Shown piece by piece: positions 1 to 8,871 of a stretch of DNA of 64,000 bases. Below the pieces are notes generated by a model. The model saw only the letters and a list, made by a program, of their open reading frames with translations. It was not told where the DNA came from and searched no databases. Source of the stretch: Eukaryota sp. TZLM1-RC (Eukaryota > Metamonada: BaSk clade); NCBI GenBank assembly GCA_040285825.1, contig JAUPSS010000002.1:2728001-2792000 (forward strand), in the 5' to 3' direction. Numbering within the stretch: the stretch's first letter is position 1; every line of letters starts with the position of its first letter. The position numbers and the translations under genes were made by a program.

Positions 1-1
1 A

Positions 2-2359
2 AATGAACCCTGTCTGAAGGAAGTCAGGACCATTCCCTCAGTCCAAGCTGAAACCCACCAACTATCCTGCATGCTGTTTGCCGGCTCCACTATCGCAACT
101 GGAGCTGCAGTTGCCGTTGTTACATCCACTGCAGGGAATACTAAGCTAGGATCCATTTCAAGCTCCCTCACTGAAGATTCACCACCTTCCCCTGTTCAAC
201 GTAAACTTGACCAATTTGGAATTCTTTTAGGAAAGATTATTTTAGTTATTTGCTTGTTAGTTTGGATTCTAAATATTCCTCAGTTTGCTAGGGGTAAGAG
301 TGTAATCTCTGGTGCCATTCATTACTTTAAAATTGCTGTTTCTCTTGGAGTTGCAGCCATTCCTGAAGGTTTGCCTGCAGTCATTACTACCTGCTTGGCA
401 TTGGGTAGCAACAGAATGGCCAAGAAGAAAGCTATTGTTCGTCATTTAAATGCAGTGGAAGCTTTGGGTTCAGCTACGGTTATTTTGACTGATAAGACTG
501 GAACTCTGACAACTAATCAAATGACTGCTAAAAGAATCTTTACGTTTGACTCATCATGTAGGAGGAATTTTTTTGAAGTTGAAGGATTTAGTTATGAACC
601 TAGAGGTCACGTTACGACAGTCAACAACACATCACCTTCCCAATCAGATCACATCATCCTACGACAAGTTGCCGAAGTCAGTCTTGCTTGCAACGATGCT
701 TCTTTGTTTTATTCCGAAAAAGAACTTTCCTACTCTGTAATTGGAGATCCTACTGAAGGTGCATTATTGTGTCTGTCTGAAAAAATCATTAATCCTCAAC
801 ATTCTGGAGAGGTTGTAGTAGAACAGTTAAGAGCACAAAAGAAAAGAATCCGAACAATTGATTTCAACAGAGAACGCAAACGAATGACAGTCATTACTGA
901 TTCTGGTATCTATGTGAAGGGAGCAATCGAAACTGTTTTGCCATTGTGTAAAAACGCTTGTCTTCCAATTAAAGATTCTTATGGTTCTCCTCTTTCAACC
1001 CCACTCACTGAAGAAATGGCGGAAACTGTTGAAGAAAGCGCCAAAAGTATGGCCAGTCAAGGTTATAGAGTCTTAGCCCTAGCTGCAAGAAGCACTACTT
1101 CTTCTCATTCCACTATCAATGTAGAAGGGGATCTCTCTTTCATTGGGTTGGTAGGCCTTCACGATCCACCACGTCCAGAAGTTCCTGATGCTATCCAAAA
1201 GTGTAATAAAGCTGGTATTAAGGTTGTTGTCGTCACTGGTGATTCTAAGGAAACTGCTATCGCTATTGGCCAGAGAATTGGCTTGGTCACTGGAAGAATG
1301 ATTGGGGAAGATCGTTACACTTGCATTTCGGGAAAAGCCTTCCACAAAATGCCAGCTCATCAACGGTCAGCAATCGTGAATGAGCTAGTGATACTGTACA
1401 GGGTTGAACCTGAACACAAACGATTACTCGTGTCCACCATGCAGAACAACAAACACATCGTTGCTATGATCGGGGATGGAATCAATGATGCTGCTGGTAT
1501 CAAACATGCTGATATTGGTATTTCTGTGGGTTCTGGGACTGCGGTAGCTCAACAAGCTGCAGACATTGTTTTGGCAGATAGTAACTTTGCTACTTTGATC
1601 TCAGCCATTGAGGAAGGAAGGTCGATTTTTACCAATATGCAGCAATTCATTCGGTATTTGGTTTCTTCTAATATTGGCGAAGTGTTGTGTATTTTCTTTG
1701 CAGTTTTATTAAGATTACCTGAAATCCTCATTCCCGTCCAATTACTTTGGGTCAATGTCACTACTGATTCTGCCCCTGCTACCGCCTTGTCGTTCAATAA
1801 AGCTGATAAAGACATCCTTGATCAGCCACCAAGAGATCCCAATCTTCCCATCGTTACTCTCCACACCTTCTACCGTTACATGGCTATTGGACTTTGGGTC
1901 GGTATCTCTACTGTTCTTGGTTATGTTTGGTGGTTCTTATGGGCACCCCAGGGACCCCAGATCACTTGGTTTGATTTAACCCATGCCAAAGATTGTACAG
2001 GTGAAATGTGTGATGTTTTGGGATCGAAATACCCAGTTTCGATTGCTCTGTCCATATTAGTGTTGATTGAAATGCTCAATGCATTGAATTCTATTTCTGA
2101 AACTCAAAGTTTGTTTGTACATGGATTATCAAAGAATTATTATGTTTTTCTGGCAATCATTGTTTCAATGTCCTTCCATATAGCACTCCTCTACATTTCC
2201 CCTATTGCAAAGATTTTTTCGGTGGCACCTTTGACTTGGGATGATTGGAAAATTGTTATTGTATTATCTCTTCCTGTTATTTTGATTGATGAGGTAGCAA
2301 AGTTTTTGATTAGGGGAAAGAGAAAAGCAGCTGTTGTGACATCTCCACTTTTCTCGTAA
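2..2359 (+). CDS. SERCA-type Ca2+-transporting P-type ATPase, 5' end outside window
   Basis: Pumps Ca2+ from cytosol into the ER or a related store at the cost of ATP. The frame is open to the left edge, and codons before the first Met at 71 already match the family, so the gene starts outside the window; 785 residues are visible of the usual ~1,000. Visible parts: TM4 PEGL, the phosphorylation motif DKTGTLTTNQM (Asp codon 491-493), KGA in the nucleotide domain (near 917), DPPR, TGD (1235-1243), GDGIND (1472-1489), then the C-terminal membrane domain. Residues corresponding to the SERCA Ca2+ ligands are kept: Glu in PEGL, Glu in SSNIGE, Asn/Thr/Asp in WVNVTTD and Glu in VLIEM. This, plus QPPRDP and the NALNS segment, points to SERCA rather than PMCA or SPCA. 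Oddities: the usual GDGVNDAP reads GDGINDAA, and TDG reads TDS. No intron is seen. An AATAAA lies just after the stop. Confidence 0.95.
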   Translation, partial: NEPCLKEVRTIPSVQAETHQLSCMLFAGSTIATGAAVAVVTSTAGNTKLGSISSSLTEDSPPSPVQRKLDQFGILLGKIILVICLLVWILNIPQFARGKSVISGAIHYFKIAVSLGVAAIPEGLPAVITTCLALGSNRMAKKKAIVRHLNAVEALGSATVILTDKTGTLTTNQMTAKRIFTFDSSCRRNFFEVEGFSYEPRGHVTTVNNTSPSQSDHIILRQVAEVSLACNDASLFYSEKELSYSVIGDPTEGALLCLSEKIINPQHSGEVVVEQLRAQKKRIRTIDFNRERKRMTVITDSGIYVKGAIETVLPLCKNACLPIKDSYGSPLSTPLTEEMAETVEESAKSMASQGYRVLALAARSTTSSHSTINVEGDLSFIGLVGLHDPPRPEVPDAIQKCNKAGIKVVVVTGDSKETAIAIGQRIGLVTGRMIGEDRYTCISGKAFHKMPAHQRSAIVNELVILYRVEPEHKRLLVSTMQNNKHIVAMIGDGINDAAGIKHADIGISVGSGTAVAQQAADIVLADSNFATLISAIEEGRSIFTNMQQFIRYLVSSNIGEVLCIFFAVLLRLPEILIPVQLLWVNVTTDSAPATALSFNKADKDILDQPPRDPNLPIVTLHTFYRYMAIGLWVGISTVLGYVWWFLWAPQGPQITWFDLTHAKDCTGEMCDVLGSKYPVSIALSILVLIEMLNALNSISETQSLFVHGLSKNYYVFLAIIVSMSFHIALLYISPIAKIFSVAPLTWDDWKIVIVLSLPVILIDEVAKFLIRGKRKAAVVTSPLFS

Positions 2360-3208
2360 TTGTTTTGGTCAATAAATTATGTCTTTGTGTTGTTTTCTGT
2401 TGCTTTCATGTCTCTGCTCCATAGTAAAGGTCATTACAAAACCATAATCTCTTTGAAGTTTGAGTTACTTGACAATTAATATTTTCTCTCCCATATGTGA
2501 AATGTTGCTTTCTGCCTATTGATTGTCATTATTGTTTTAAATAATGACATTACTTCTGTCTTTTAGACAAAAGCTGTGTTCTGTGTTATACAAGAAGGAA
2601 GTCAATGGTATAAAATGCTTCAAATTGCTTCTCTCAAATTTTATTGTAAAAAATCAATGCTGTTTTAACTATCAAAGAAACCAACTGCTTTTCACTGTGA
2701 AGCATTTTTTGAAAGAGACCAGATTCACTTTATATAATATTACCCAATACAATATTCACAACATTCAATACACCAATCCATCGTCGATAGTCCGTGTATT
2801 TTATTGATAAATCTTAGACAGTAACTCGTTGATTTGGTGATGAATGGATATCATCTAAAGTTCTTTTTCTGACTGTTTTAAACAAAACAAAGAGACTCCT
2901 GTTAAAGAATACATATGTTAATTAATATTATATAATGAAAAAAGGGTGTACTTGACGAACAGTGTGGTCAAATGGACAAAAAGAAACAGAACTAATTTAT
3001 GGCGAAGAATTGGGAAGGTATATAGTCAAATGTAGACGACTGAGCGAGAACTTTATGACTTGTTGGGACAGTGTCAACAATTTTGTTTTGATACTTCAAG
3101 AATCACATTAGTCACCATTTATAAAATACAAACATAAGGATTAATAAAAAACATTTATATTGACCTGCAACACTGATTAAAATAAACTCACGACTAATGG
3201 GAATAAAA
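2360..3208. other. Intergenic stretch, no gene recognised
   Basis: AT-rich DNA between the calcium pump and the first retrotransposon relic. It holds a polyadenylation-like AATAAA at about 2372 and an 87-codon open frame (2544-2807) of low-complexity appearance that I cannot relate to any family. Confidence 0.5.
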
Positions 3209-3372
3209 TTAATTAATTAAGATTTCCCCTACAAAAACCTGATCTGCGTGTTTTCTCGCCATTGCTTCTCCTATTCGATAACAGAACCGAGATAATCTAT
3301 CAATTATAGCAAATTGAATTCGCGACCGCCACAAAAAACATCAAATCGCTTCCTTGTTTTTTCATGAACCAA
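3209..3372 (-). pseudogene. Non-LTR retrotransposon RT C-terminal tail, lineage 2, fragment
   Basis: On the minus strand this encodes a helical tail containing IQFAII, RFC and EAMAR, ending in a TAA at 3209-3211. The same tail recurs at about 24075-24235 and 55534-55700. In the 55.5 kb copy it follows an endonuclease-like region, which places it at the C terminus of a reverse-transcriptase protein. A frame change lies just before IQFAII, so this copy is dead. It abuts a plus-strand relic of a different lineage that starts at 3376. Confidence 0.55.
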
Positions 3373-3375
3373 TTT

Positions 3376-3966
3376 TTGGATTTTAATGTTTGTCTTGGCT
3401 CGGCCAAAAAAGATAATCCCGTTTTCGCAAATTTTTTGTTAGATGCTCAAAATAGGTCTTCATCTTGTTTAATTTCTCAATTTTCTCAAATTTATGGTCT
3501 TCTTTAAGATGATACCACATTTTCTTGTACAAGGCGCCTTCGTTGTTTTATTTGGCCCATGAACGTTCCTCATAATTTGGTTTGCAAATGTGGATCAGAA
3601 ATTTCTCCAAATCATTTGTTTAATTGTGCCGAAAATAGTAAAACTGATAAATATAAAGCAAAGTTGGTTTCCTTGAATGCTGAATCTCACAATCATTATG
3701 TCGTTTGTCCATTTGCTTTTTCCTTACATAGTACGCTTGGACCACTTGCTGTATCTTTGTTGAATGGTTTTGTTGAAATTGTAAAACAACGTACAGGAAG
3801 AATTTTTGACAAAATGTTTTGGCAGAACAGAATTGTATTTTCAATTTTAAAAGGTGTTGTCCCGTTATTGTCTTCTGCTTTATTATTTCTTGGTCGCTTT
3901 GATGACGGAAAAACTTCCAGTCAATTATTGTTGGCTGATCTGGGACATGAAGATATAGAATTTTGA
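3376..3966 (+). pseudogene. Non-LTR retrotransposon RT C-terminal fragment, lineage 1 (copy A)
   Basis: Relic of the C-terminal part of a reverse transcriptase with a restriction-like endonuclease end. It aligns by eye with the copies at 4066-5730 and 6250-7365: NPVFANFLLD, then IYGLL, the CxC-x7-H-x3-C zinc motif (CKCG...HLFNC), then the tail PFAFS..LGPLAV and WQNRIVFSILK, ending EDIEF. An in-frame TAA at 3505-3507 interrupts it. The endonuclease segment between the zinc motif and the tail is deleted. Convergent with copy B, 99 bp away. Confidence 0.75.
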
Positions 3967-4065
3967 TTTTTGTGTTTAGTTTTGTAAAAGTAATAAATTA
4001 AAAATAATATAAACTTTTATTTATTCAAATATTTTATATAAAGAATCAAATAAAAACAAAACAAA

Positions 4066-5730
4066 CTAAAACACATAAGAAACTAAATTCTCCACGCCAA
4101 CTCTTGATGAATCCTTATAAAGTTTAGACATCATTAAACTCAAGTACTTGGGAACACTAGTGTACAAAGCGAAAATGATACGATTTTTCCATAAATTCTC
4201 TGCAAAATTCTTACCACTTGAACGACATAAATTACCAAAATCATTGATGAAATTCAAGGCGGATTGTCCAATGTTGCCAAAAATCGAAAAGGCAAAAGGA
4301 ACAAACGAAAACTTCGAATAAAGGTTCTTATTTAAATCATTTAATATCTCAGTATATTTATCTCTCTTACGATCTTCAGCCTTGTTTAAATGACCATTAG
4401 TACTAAGTAAAACATCATCGCGATAAACAAAAGCAAAGGGATCAACTGTAGTAAAATCAACAACAACTTGAGAGGAATCCACAAAAGGAGCAATTAAATC
4501 ACCTCGAAGTGAATTAAAAAGATTATCATCACTATAATGCTTCAACAAAGGTTCTACTTTGCAACTAAAATTGTAACACTTGAACATCTCATATGTCACA
4601 TCACGAACGGCATTATGAAGAACTGACCTATATTGGAGAAATTTCTTACAGCTCACAATATGACGAAAATTGGCAGTAGGTTTTTTGTTACAAATACAAT
4701 AAGAATTGTCCAAAAGACCACTTGGATACATCCCTAATCTCAACCGCATGTTTTGTTTCCAAGCTTCATTTGTTAAGTGAAGACCAAATGGACTTGGTTG
4801 CTGAGATATTAAACTAGTACAGTTCTGAATGTCTGATAAAAAGGCAGCAAAGACGGGATTATTAATCTTAGTCACACTAAGTCGTTTAGAAAAATCCAGG
4901 TCTTCAAAACCAATAAGAACAGACTTCTGTAATTTCACAACAGCAAGATGCAGGTTGGTGAAAGATCTCGAAGGCACAGCAGGCAAACTTGAAGGAAAAC
5001 TCCTATTCCAAATATCAACAGGTAGTTCTTGCACCATTTTTTCAAGAGAAATTAATAAAGGATGTGATTCATTTAAAGGAATATGATCAAAACGAAGGTT
5101 CCATTCAAAAAGAAAATTTTTCATACCACCAATAAAAGCACTTTTGCATAAATACTCTGCTTTTGAAAAACCAACTCCACCAAATTTAGGACTAAAAAAT
5201 GCATGATAAGGAATTTTAGATGGACAAACTTCTACTAAATTTCCTAAGAAATTTGTTCTCAAAGTATTAAATTGACGTGCAAAATCATGAGAAATTGTGG
5301 GAGATAAAGAACGAAGAAGATGATTAATTTTTGATCCAAAACACACATTTAGGACCGAAAACGCTAAATGTTTGTCAATTTCTAGATCTTGAATAGCCAA
5401 AAGTTGCTCTTCGATTTTTTCCAAAATACCTGACAAAATCGATTTAACTTTTTCACTATTTCCAAAATAAGATCCAAGAAACCGAATAGCATCTTCCTCG
5501 TAATCAACGTATTTGATAAAAGTTTCATTAAATGCCACCTCCGCATGCTGATTATCAATAATGAAACACTTGGGCAATTTAATGTCTAACCCTATTTGTT
5601 TGGCCAGAAAAACAAAATGTTGTAAACCGTGTTGTAAAAGAGACAAAGGGCCAATAAGTGATAAAAAATAATATTGTTCATTTTTATCATGGGTTTTTAT
5701 TATTATTTTTGCCTTTTTATGCTGGAGAAA
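4066..5730 (-). pseudogene. Non-LTR retrotransposon reverse transcriptase, C-terminal two-thirds (copy B)
   Basis: Longest copy of the lineage: 554 open codons after a TAG at 5731-5733, with no ATG in a sensible place, so it is 5'-truncated. Order of parts: post-catalytic RT region (IGPLSLLQ, IGLDIKLPKC, then IRFLGSYFG, which fit RT motifs D and E), an RT thumb-like helical part, a CxC-x9-H-x3-C zinc motif (CICNKK...HIVSC), a restriction-like endonuclease core with acidic positions (RGDLIAPF... VVVDFTTVDP), and the helical tail PFAFSIFGNIG ... WKNRIIFAL. The fingers and the YxDD catalytic motif are missing. The R2/CRE-like class is an inference from this RT, CCHC and endonuclease order. The three quarters kept open suggest a fairly recent insertion. 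Confidence 0.75.
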
Positions 5731-5733
5731 CTA

Positions 5734-6249
5734 CGAAATCCACCAAGCTACAGTTGAAGTTGATCTTATGGACAGTTAAACTTATTTTTGTAATTTCCAC
5801 TCATTTTGTGGCTCTTTTTGTATCAAACAAACAGTTAGATTGATTGTTTAAAATAACTATGCAGTGTTTTTCTTGTTTTCTATTTTGTATTTTGTGATAA
5901 AATTTCTTAAATGAACTTTTTAAACAAATAGTAATATGTCATGTCAATAAAACAAACAAACAGTATTTATTCTATTAAATAGAGAACAAGTGCATGAATA
6001 GTCACAACAAATGTGTGTGATTGAATTGTGTACTGTTGGTGTTAAGTTTTACATCTCAACAACCCTAATTGACGAAATATTTTTTTAGAACCACGTTTGT
6101 TGTTGAGGAGAACCGTGATCCACATAAAATACTTAAGATAGCCACCATTAGCAGTAGCCACCTGATAACTGTCTAGGGGCGAAAAAAGGGTTGGGTATAG
6201 AGGAATTGATAAAAGATAATATTTTACAATTATGTGCACAATTCTGTGA
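5734..6249. other. Intergenic stretch, no gene recognised
   Basis: AT-rich spacer between retrotransposon copies B and C. Short open frames on both strands lack any recognisable motif. Possibly decayed element sequence. Confidence 0.4.
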
Positions 6250-6577
6250 CATTTTTTATTTCTTTGCAACAGGAAATTGAACCTCTTTCACCCAATATTT
6301 GGACTAAATGTTTCTTCTCTGATATTGTGGAACTTCCTTCAAGAAGCTTACTCTTCTTACCACTGACTTTTGCAAAATTGCAGAAAAAAATCTTGAAAGT
6401 TTTAGAAAACTTGGATTATATTGTACGTCTTAGCATGGCCAAGGAAAAAAGATCCCGTTTTTGCAAACTTTTTGATTGATCTTGAAGACAGTTGTTCAAG
6501 TTGCCTAATCTCCCTAATTCCCAACATTTATGGCCTTCTACTTAATGATCACCAATGGACCACTGCAATGAGAATGA

Positions 6578-6710
6578 GATGTTTTCTATGGCCTTGTCCT
6601 TTACCAAATGATTTAATTTGTTTCTGCAAGAGAGTTGTTACGCATTCCCATATTTTAAACTGTAAGTATTTCTTAACTTATCGCTCAATTGTTCATGACT
6701 CAGTTCGTGA
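6578..6710 (+). repeat. Direct repeat within RT relic, first copy
   Basis: About 133 bp covering the zinc-motif region of copy C. A near-identical second copy lies at 6901-7033, with a few substitutions. It probably arose by template switching or slippage during or after insertion. Confidence 0.8.
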
Positions 6711-6900
6711 TCAATTATATGCCATGTGTAAAAATTTCAATATAGAGGCATTTATTGAACTTTTAGTTCGTAAGCTATCTCTAGATCAAACTGATGATTC
6801 CTTCGGTAAAAGAAGGGCAGATTTAGTACCTCCAGGGATCGATGGTGTTCTCAATGTTGTAGATGTTGCTTCAGTAGATGTTTGCAAAAATTCTGCTGCT

Positions 6901-7033
6901 GATGTTTTCTATGGCCTTGTTCATTACCAAATGATTTAATTTGTAGCTGCAAGAGTGTTGTTACGCTTTCCCATATTTTAAACTGTAAGTATTTTATAAC
7001 TTATCGCTCAATTGTTCATGACTCAGTTAGTGA
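6901..7033 (+). repeat. Direct repeat within RT relic, second copy
   Basis: Second copy of the 6578-6710 segment, offset by 323 bp. It lies between the truncated endonuclease coding part and the conserved C-terminal tail of the same relic. Confidence 0.8.
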
Positions 7034-7516
7034 AAAAAGAAGATAAAAAATATGAAGAACCTTTGGCACAGTTAGGTAGAGTGGAACATGTGAAATATCA
7101 GTTTGTGCCGTTTGCAATTTCTCTTTTTGGCAATATTGGACCTTCAGGGTTGCACTTTTTGGAAAATTTTAAAAAAGTGTTACTGAATAGGTCTGGTAAA
7201 ACAATGAACTCCACTTTCTGGTTAAATAGAGTTGTTTTTTGCATTTTCAAGTCTATTCCTACAATGATTTCAAAGGCACTTTTAGCTGTCGGTGTAGAAT
7301 ATGAACGTAATGCTGTGAGTAGGTTCAGTAATAGTGACGCTTGTTTGGAGGATATTGAATTTTAGATGGTTATTTTTATCTCAATAAATATTCCAGTTTT
7401 TTAAAAACCAAATTCTGTGACACCAATAGTTGAAATAGAATAAAATTCTTCATTATTTTCACAACATCTGATTCTCACTCATGTCTATGTGTTCTGTATG
7501 TTAACCTCCTTCAATG

Positions 7517-7588
7517 TGTTGTGATGAATGTGTAGTTTATGATCAGTTGTGATTATTCTGTTACATCTTACCTACGTTCTCTGACGCA
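7517..7588 (+). ncRNA. Possible third box C/D snoRNA
   Basis: A GTGATGA (7521-7527) fits a C box and a CTGA (7581-7584) fits a D box, about 60 nt apart. It sits upstream of two well-supported C/D snoRNAs and inside an interval bounded by GTATGT (7496) and CTCAG (7614). No clear C'/D' pair or recognised rRNA complementarity was found, so this is only a candidate. Confidence 0.3.
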
Positions 7589-7667
7589 ATCATTTTCATC
7601 TTTCATTCACCTCAGTAAGTTAGATTCAGAATGCCTCATGTTGATGTTTGTTCAACCCCTCAGCCCA

Positions 7668-7740
7668 TCATGATGATTAACTATGCTCTTGGTCCGTGTT
7701 TCTGACATTTGATGAAAGGAGCTTCGTTGTGACTGATTTT
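7668..7740 (+). ncRNA. Box C/D snoRNA, U18-like, copy 1
   Basis: A 73-bp unit with all four boxes in order: C box ATGATGA (7670-7676), D' CTGA (7702-7705), C' TGATGA (7710-7715) and D CTGA (7733-7736). The 13 nt before D' (TTGGTCCGTGTTT, 7689-7701) are complementary to the highly conserved large-subunit rRNA segment AAACACGGACCAA. The fifth base before D' pairs with the A of that segment, as in U18/snR18, which in yeast directs 2'-O-methylation of adjacent A and C of 25S rRNA. The guide before box D (GCTTCGTTGTGA) has no target I recognise. It lies between a GTAAGT (7615) and a pyrimidine/CAG (near 7770), so it may be processed from an intron of a non-coding host transcript; that part is inference. 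Confidence 0.85.
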
Positions 7741-7893
7741 TTCTTTTTTGAAAGTAACATCTTACCTCAGACAGCTTCAACGGCTACATAAGTCGTCAAC
7801 TTTGATCATCTTTTGTGGTCACTATTTGGCTTTTATGTTAAAATAACTCATTTTGCTCAATAGTAATCATGTACGTTCATTTTCTTTTTTCTT

Positions 7894-7966
7894 TCATGAT
7901 GATTAACTATGCTCTTGGTCCGTGTTTCTGACATTTGATGAAAGGAGCTTCGTTGTGACTGATTTT
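7894..7966 (+). ncRNA. Box C/D snoRNA, U18-like, copy 2
   Basis: Identical over 73 bp to the copy at 7668-7740, starting 226 bp downstream. C box 7896-7902, D' 7928-7931, C' 7936-7941, D 7959-7962. The flanks differ from copy 1, so conservation stops at the RNA edges, which is what a functional duplicated small RNA predicts. It is bounded by GTACGT (near 7871) and by TTCTAACCACAG (ending near 7991), which has a branch-point/acceptor look, so intronic processing is possible. Confidence 0.85.
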
Positions 7967-8184
7967 CACCTTTTGAAAAGTTCTAACCACAGTTATATAA
8001 TAAACCATCTTATTTTATTTTGTGATGAATCACTACATTGACACTACACTATATTGACAATGATATTGGTTGTTAAATGATAATGTTGCTTTTCTTTAAA
8101 CTGTTTTTTAAACTGTAGATGTTCAAAAGATACCAGCTTTGTATGACATCTTGTGCTTGAATTCAAACCATTCTCAAACTTAAC

Positions 8185-8724
8185 ATGCGTCTTTTCTTTG
8201 TCATTTTGCTGTTAGTTGCACTAGCATCAGCTGATCTGAAATGCTCAGCATGTATGAAAACTGTTGATTCTATTGTTCCATCAAATACAAGAACAGTGAC
8301 TCTAGCAACCTTCTATTTGCACCGCGTTTGCGAAAAGTTACCAGAAAAGTACAAGGAAAAATGTGAATCATGGGTTGCTAACAATGAACCTAAACTATTG
8401 GAATGGATTCATGAAGGAACTATCGCAAATCGTTTATGTGAACAACTAAAAGTATGCAGAGCAGAACCCTGTGAAAACTGTCTTGACGCTGCTAAGTCTA
8501 TCAAGAAGTTGATTCCCAAAGATATCAAGAACGTTAATCTTGACAATTTTGAACCAGTATTACTCAAACTATGTGAGAAGTACAGTCAAATGACAGGAAT
8601 CTCAAAGTCTGATTGTGCTCACTTCATCAAGGGGTTGGTTGGAGAAGGAAAGAAACTTCTTAGCTCCGATCGTTTTGAACAAATTGCATGCGAAGATCTT
8701 GGTCTTTGTCCCAAGAATGAATAG
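8185..8724 (+). CDS. Secreted double saposin B-type domain protein
   Basis: A 179-residue precursor. Residues 1-16 are a clean signal peptide (MRLFF..LLLVALASA). Two saposin B domains follow, each with the usual six-cysteine pattern: Cys20/Cys23 with later cysteines near 49, 60, 84 and 91, then a second set starting CENC near 96-99 and ending at EDLGLC near the C terminus. Saposin-like proteins fold into helical bundles that bind lipid or perturb membranes, usually in lysosomes, phagosomes or secreted granules. In phagotrophic protists relatives digest or permeabilise bacterial membranes. Which of these this one does cannot be read from sequence. Start chosen as the ATG that opens the signal peptide. 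No intron seen. The next gene follows 147 bp downstream on the same strand. Confidence 0.88.
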   Translation: MRLFFVILLLVALASADLKCSACMKTVDSIVPSNTRTVTLATFYLHRVCEKLPEKYKEKCESWVANNEPKLLEWIHEGTIANRLCEQLKVCRAEPCENCLDAAKSIKKLIPKDIKNVNLDNFEPVLLKLCEKYSQMTGISKSDCAHFIKGLVGEGKKLLSSDRFEQIACEDLGLCPKNE

Positions 8725-8871
8725 GTGTAGTTGTCTTGATAGTAAAGAAACAGTCATTGTCGAATTAAATTTGAATACATATCACCCATAAAAACAAGAA
8801 GTCCTCAGTTGATTGATTCAACTATGAAGTTGACAAATCAATTCTAAACTGTAGATATTCAACAGACTGCA

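Larger units (their letters stand above)
6250..7365 (+). pseudogene. Non-LTR retrotransposon RT C-terminal relic with internal duplication (copy C)
   Basis: Matches copy B through the thumb (PNIWTKCF, PSRSLLF, LQKKILKVLENLDY), the region DPVFANFLIDLE ... IYGLLLND, the zinc motif (CFCKRVV..HILNC), the endonuclease core (KRRADLVPPG ... VVDVASVD) and the tail (VEHVKYQFVPFAISLFGNIG ... EDIEF, stop 7363-7365). There is a frame change near 6440. A segment of about 133 bp (6578-6710) is copied again at 6901-7033, replacing part of the endonuclease-to-tail sequence and introducing a stop near 6937. Clearly non-functional. Confidence 0.75.

Noticed and set aside
2544-2807. 87-codon frame after the calcium pump
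   Set aside because: Starts with ATG but has no domain, no conserved neighbours and an AT-driven composition; not reported as a gene.
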